A model generated the notes under the pieces. The model did not search any database. It worked only from the letters and a program-made list of their open reading frames with translations, and had not been told where the DNA came from. The translations under genes and the position numbers were made by a program. Shown here one piece after another: positions 43,943 through 43,973 of a DNA stretch of 43,973 nucleotides; within the stretch, counting starts at the first letter, position 1; the number at the start of each line of letters is the position of its first letter. The stretch lies in contig JANYAK010000001.1 of NCBI GenBank assembly GCA_025361335.1, forward strand, positions 1-43,973, given 5' to 3'. This DNA is from Coriobacteriia bacterium (GTDB lineage Bacteria; Actinomycetota; Coriobacteriia; Anaerosomatales; PALSA-660).

Positions 43943-43973
43943 ATGCCGCTTTCGATGACTGAGAAGCAGGCAA
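43943..43973 (+). CDS. Possible start of a plus-strand gene cut by the window edge
   Basis: Two in-frame ATGs (43943 and 43955) open a frame that runs to the end. AAGAGG lies 12 nt before the second. Only six to ten codons are visible, so no product can be assigned. Confidence 0.25.
   Translation, partial: MPLSMTEKQA

Overview
The window is a high-GC bacterial chromosome segment. It is gene-dense, has no insertion sequence, phage gene or CRISPR array, and mixes surface polysaccharide genes with anaerobic redox genes. Several features suggest a deep-branching anaerobic actinobacterium, probably near Coriobacteriia: high GC, a class E-type sortase, three C-terminal surface repeats of the [YF]RF[YF]N...HFYTxN...AE type in each of two secreted proteins, several starts that look leaderless (a TANNNT box 6-7 nt before an ATG), a dodecaheme cytochrome, and a 2-hydroxyacyl-CoA-dehydratase-like enzyme. 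The placement is inference; no rRNA is present.

Layout. 1-3165: the end of a PAS histidine kinase, a single-domain response regulator and a receiver-GAF-SpoIIE phosphatase. 3263-6469: a redox operon with a two-cluster ferredoxin, an FAD/NAD(P) oxidoreductase, a di-heme cytochrome b-like membrane protein and a 12-heme c cytochrome, apparently carrying electrons from the cytoplasm to the outside. 7069-9538: a sortase with its probable substrate, an ice-binding/adhesin protein that has lost its 5' end, and two small membrane proteins. 9626-26473: an envelope region with two paralogous polytopic GT-C-like proteins, two GT4 glycosyltransferases, a Tat-exported multicopper oxidase, a GH26 mannanase-like protein, a PQQ-type sugar dehydrogenase lipoprotein, an HD-GYP-like protein, a transglutaminase-like protein and a hexapeptide acyltransferase. 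26770-29974: four serine tRNAs (CGA, GGA, TGA, GCT), tRNA-Arg(ACG) and tadA, whose product edits that Arg tRNA. 30157-34296: a LOG-like Rossmann protein, an SDR, a PEGA/beta-propeller protein and a coupled esterase. 34300-39538 (minus strand): a natural fusion of glucose-6-phosphate dehydrogenase with 6-phosphogluconate dehydrogenase, an anchored protein, serS and a membrane protein. 39744-43714: an orphan ParE-like domain, the mercury-methylation pair hgcA-hgcB, and convergently a double-cubane-type reductase with its ATP-dependent activator.

The most striking element is hgcA. Its reading frame extends upstream through one in-frame TGA (40185-40187) to an ATG at 40125. That ATG lies 7 nt after a TATACT -10 box, as expected for a leaderless message. 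The TGA follows a Cys codon (Cys-TGA-Gly-Pro) and is followed at +9 nt by a perfect 7-bp hairpin, so selenocysteine is a concrete hypothesis for this HgcA. An inverted repeat TTCGA-N6-TCGAA overlaps the promoter, suggesting metalloregulation by an ArsR-type repressor not encoded in this window.
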